The position numbers and the translations under genes are program-made. From NCBI GenBank assembly GCA_017415765.1, contig JAFQED010000013.1, positions 1 to 43,135 of the forward strand: a stretch of 43,135 nucleotides of DNA, given 5' to 3'. Position 1 is the first letter of the stretch; every line of letters begins with the position of its first letter. The DNA comes from Desulfovibrio sp. GTDB lineage: Bacteria; Desulfobacterota; Desulfovibrionia; Desulfovibrionales; Desulfovibrionaceae. The notes under the pieces were generated by a model. The model had not been told where the DNA came from. It worked only from the letters and a program-made list of their open reading frames with translations, and ran no database searches. This document shows, one piece after another, positions 42,995-43,135 of the stretch.

Positions 42995-43037
42995 GTAAAC
43001 AACCCCGCCCTAAAGGGCGGAGCTTTATAATCTCCAG
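42995..43037 (-). other. Right end of an IS200/IS605-family element with omega-RNA 3' hairpin
   Basis: Just beyond the TnpB stop, read leftward, is a perfect 7-bp hairpin CCGCCCT/AGGGCGG (43005-43020) and then GGTTGTTTAC, matching the hairpin-then-TTxAC right ends common in IS605-type elements. In such loci this region plus the 3' end of tnpB makes the guide (omega) RNA. The element boundary would be at about 42995. Confidence 0.6.
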
Positions 43038-43135
43038 CTAAGTAGTTGGAGTTACATTCGGGCAGCTTACAGTGCCCGTTGGCAGTACGGCAGTACGGCC
43101 AAGGCTTGCAATGTTTAGACCTGCATTGAGGTCAG
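43038..43135 (-). CDS. tnpB: TnpB family RNA-guided endonuclease, 3' end only (partial)
   Basis: Read leftward from the window edge, the last 31 codons encode DLNAGLNIASLGRTA and then VLPTGTVSCPNVTPTT before a TAG stop (43040-43038). DLNAxxNIA is the conserved RuvC-III and post-zinc-ribbon signature of TnpB/IS605 OrfB proteins, containing the catalytic Asp. The rest of the gene lies to the right of the window. TnpB is an omega-RNA-guided DNA nuclease that helps the transposon persist. Confidence 0.8.
   Translation of the reverse strand, partial: DLNAGLNIASLGRTAVLPTGTVSCPNVTPTT

Overview
The window looks like a piece of a Desulfovibrionaceae (Desulfovibrio-type, sulfate-reducing deltaproteobacterial) chromosome. 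The clearest sign is a complete dsrMKJOP operon on the minus strand (12620-17628), the membrane complex linked to dissimilatory sulfite reductase. A cytoplasmic CbiK-type chelatase, consistent with siroheme or heme synthesis, also fits. The GC-rich core has several domain families I associate with this group (an RsbRD-type regulator beside dsrM, DUF1385, DUF2333, DUF3179).

Layout. Positions 1 to about 3543 are the right part of an AT-rich integrated element: a BrnT/BrnA toxin-antitoxin pair, a stand-alone protein with family-A/T7-RNAP-like polymerase motifs, and a tyrosine integrase. The element ends at a duplicated 3' half of tRNA-Pro(GGG) followed by that tRNA's terminator. From 3544 to about 41692 is chromosomal core. 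In order it holds: translation genes (tlyA, prfA, a DUF1385 gene, rpmE); two accessory genes (a pRiA4b ORF-3-like protein and an unrecognised 479-residue protein); rlmN with an HD-domain protein; dsrPOJKM with an RsbRD-like gene; a surface-polysaccharide cluster (asnB, two GT4 glycosyltransferases, a polysaccharide deacetylase, an alpha-oxoamine synthase); tRNA-Met; a cvpA-mazG-lipoprotein-membrane protein operon divergent from grpE; a DUF2333 protein; a two-gene unit of a Tat-exported Arg/Pro/Ser hexapeptide-repeat protein and an HPr-kinase-like/PqqD fusion; gmhB; two exported proteins; cbiK; rmlD; and a DUF3179 protein. From about 41693 to the right edge is a second element: a duplicated 3' part of tRNA-Asp(GTC), a second tyrosine integrase, a 20/40-bp direct-repeat block, a 20-bp perfect palindrome, and the 3' end of a TnpB gene with its right-end hairpin. 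The core segment is therefore bounded on both sides by islands in tRNA genes.

Three copies of a dispersed, modular, MITE-like repeat (26020-26120, 33737-34045, 41342-41597) share terminal inverted repeats starting TAGAGC. Each sits exactly at the 3' end of a gene, and in two cases the first bases of the repeat are the gene's stop codon. The best candidate for an undescribed system is the repeat-peptide/kinase pair at 34027-35681: a Tat signal followed by ten (R/K)PSR hexapeptides, next to an HPr-kinase-like ATPase carrying a PqqD (RiPP recognition) domain. This suggests a phosphorylated or otherwise modified exported Arg-Ser peptide. The second candidate is the small polymerase-like protein of the left element.

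Functions are assigned from motifs read by eye; no database search was run. Start codons were moved from the longest possible reading where a Shine-Dalgarno sequence or neighbour overlap argued for it, and this is stated in each entry.
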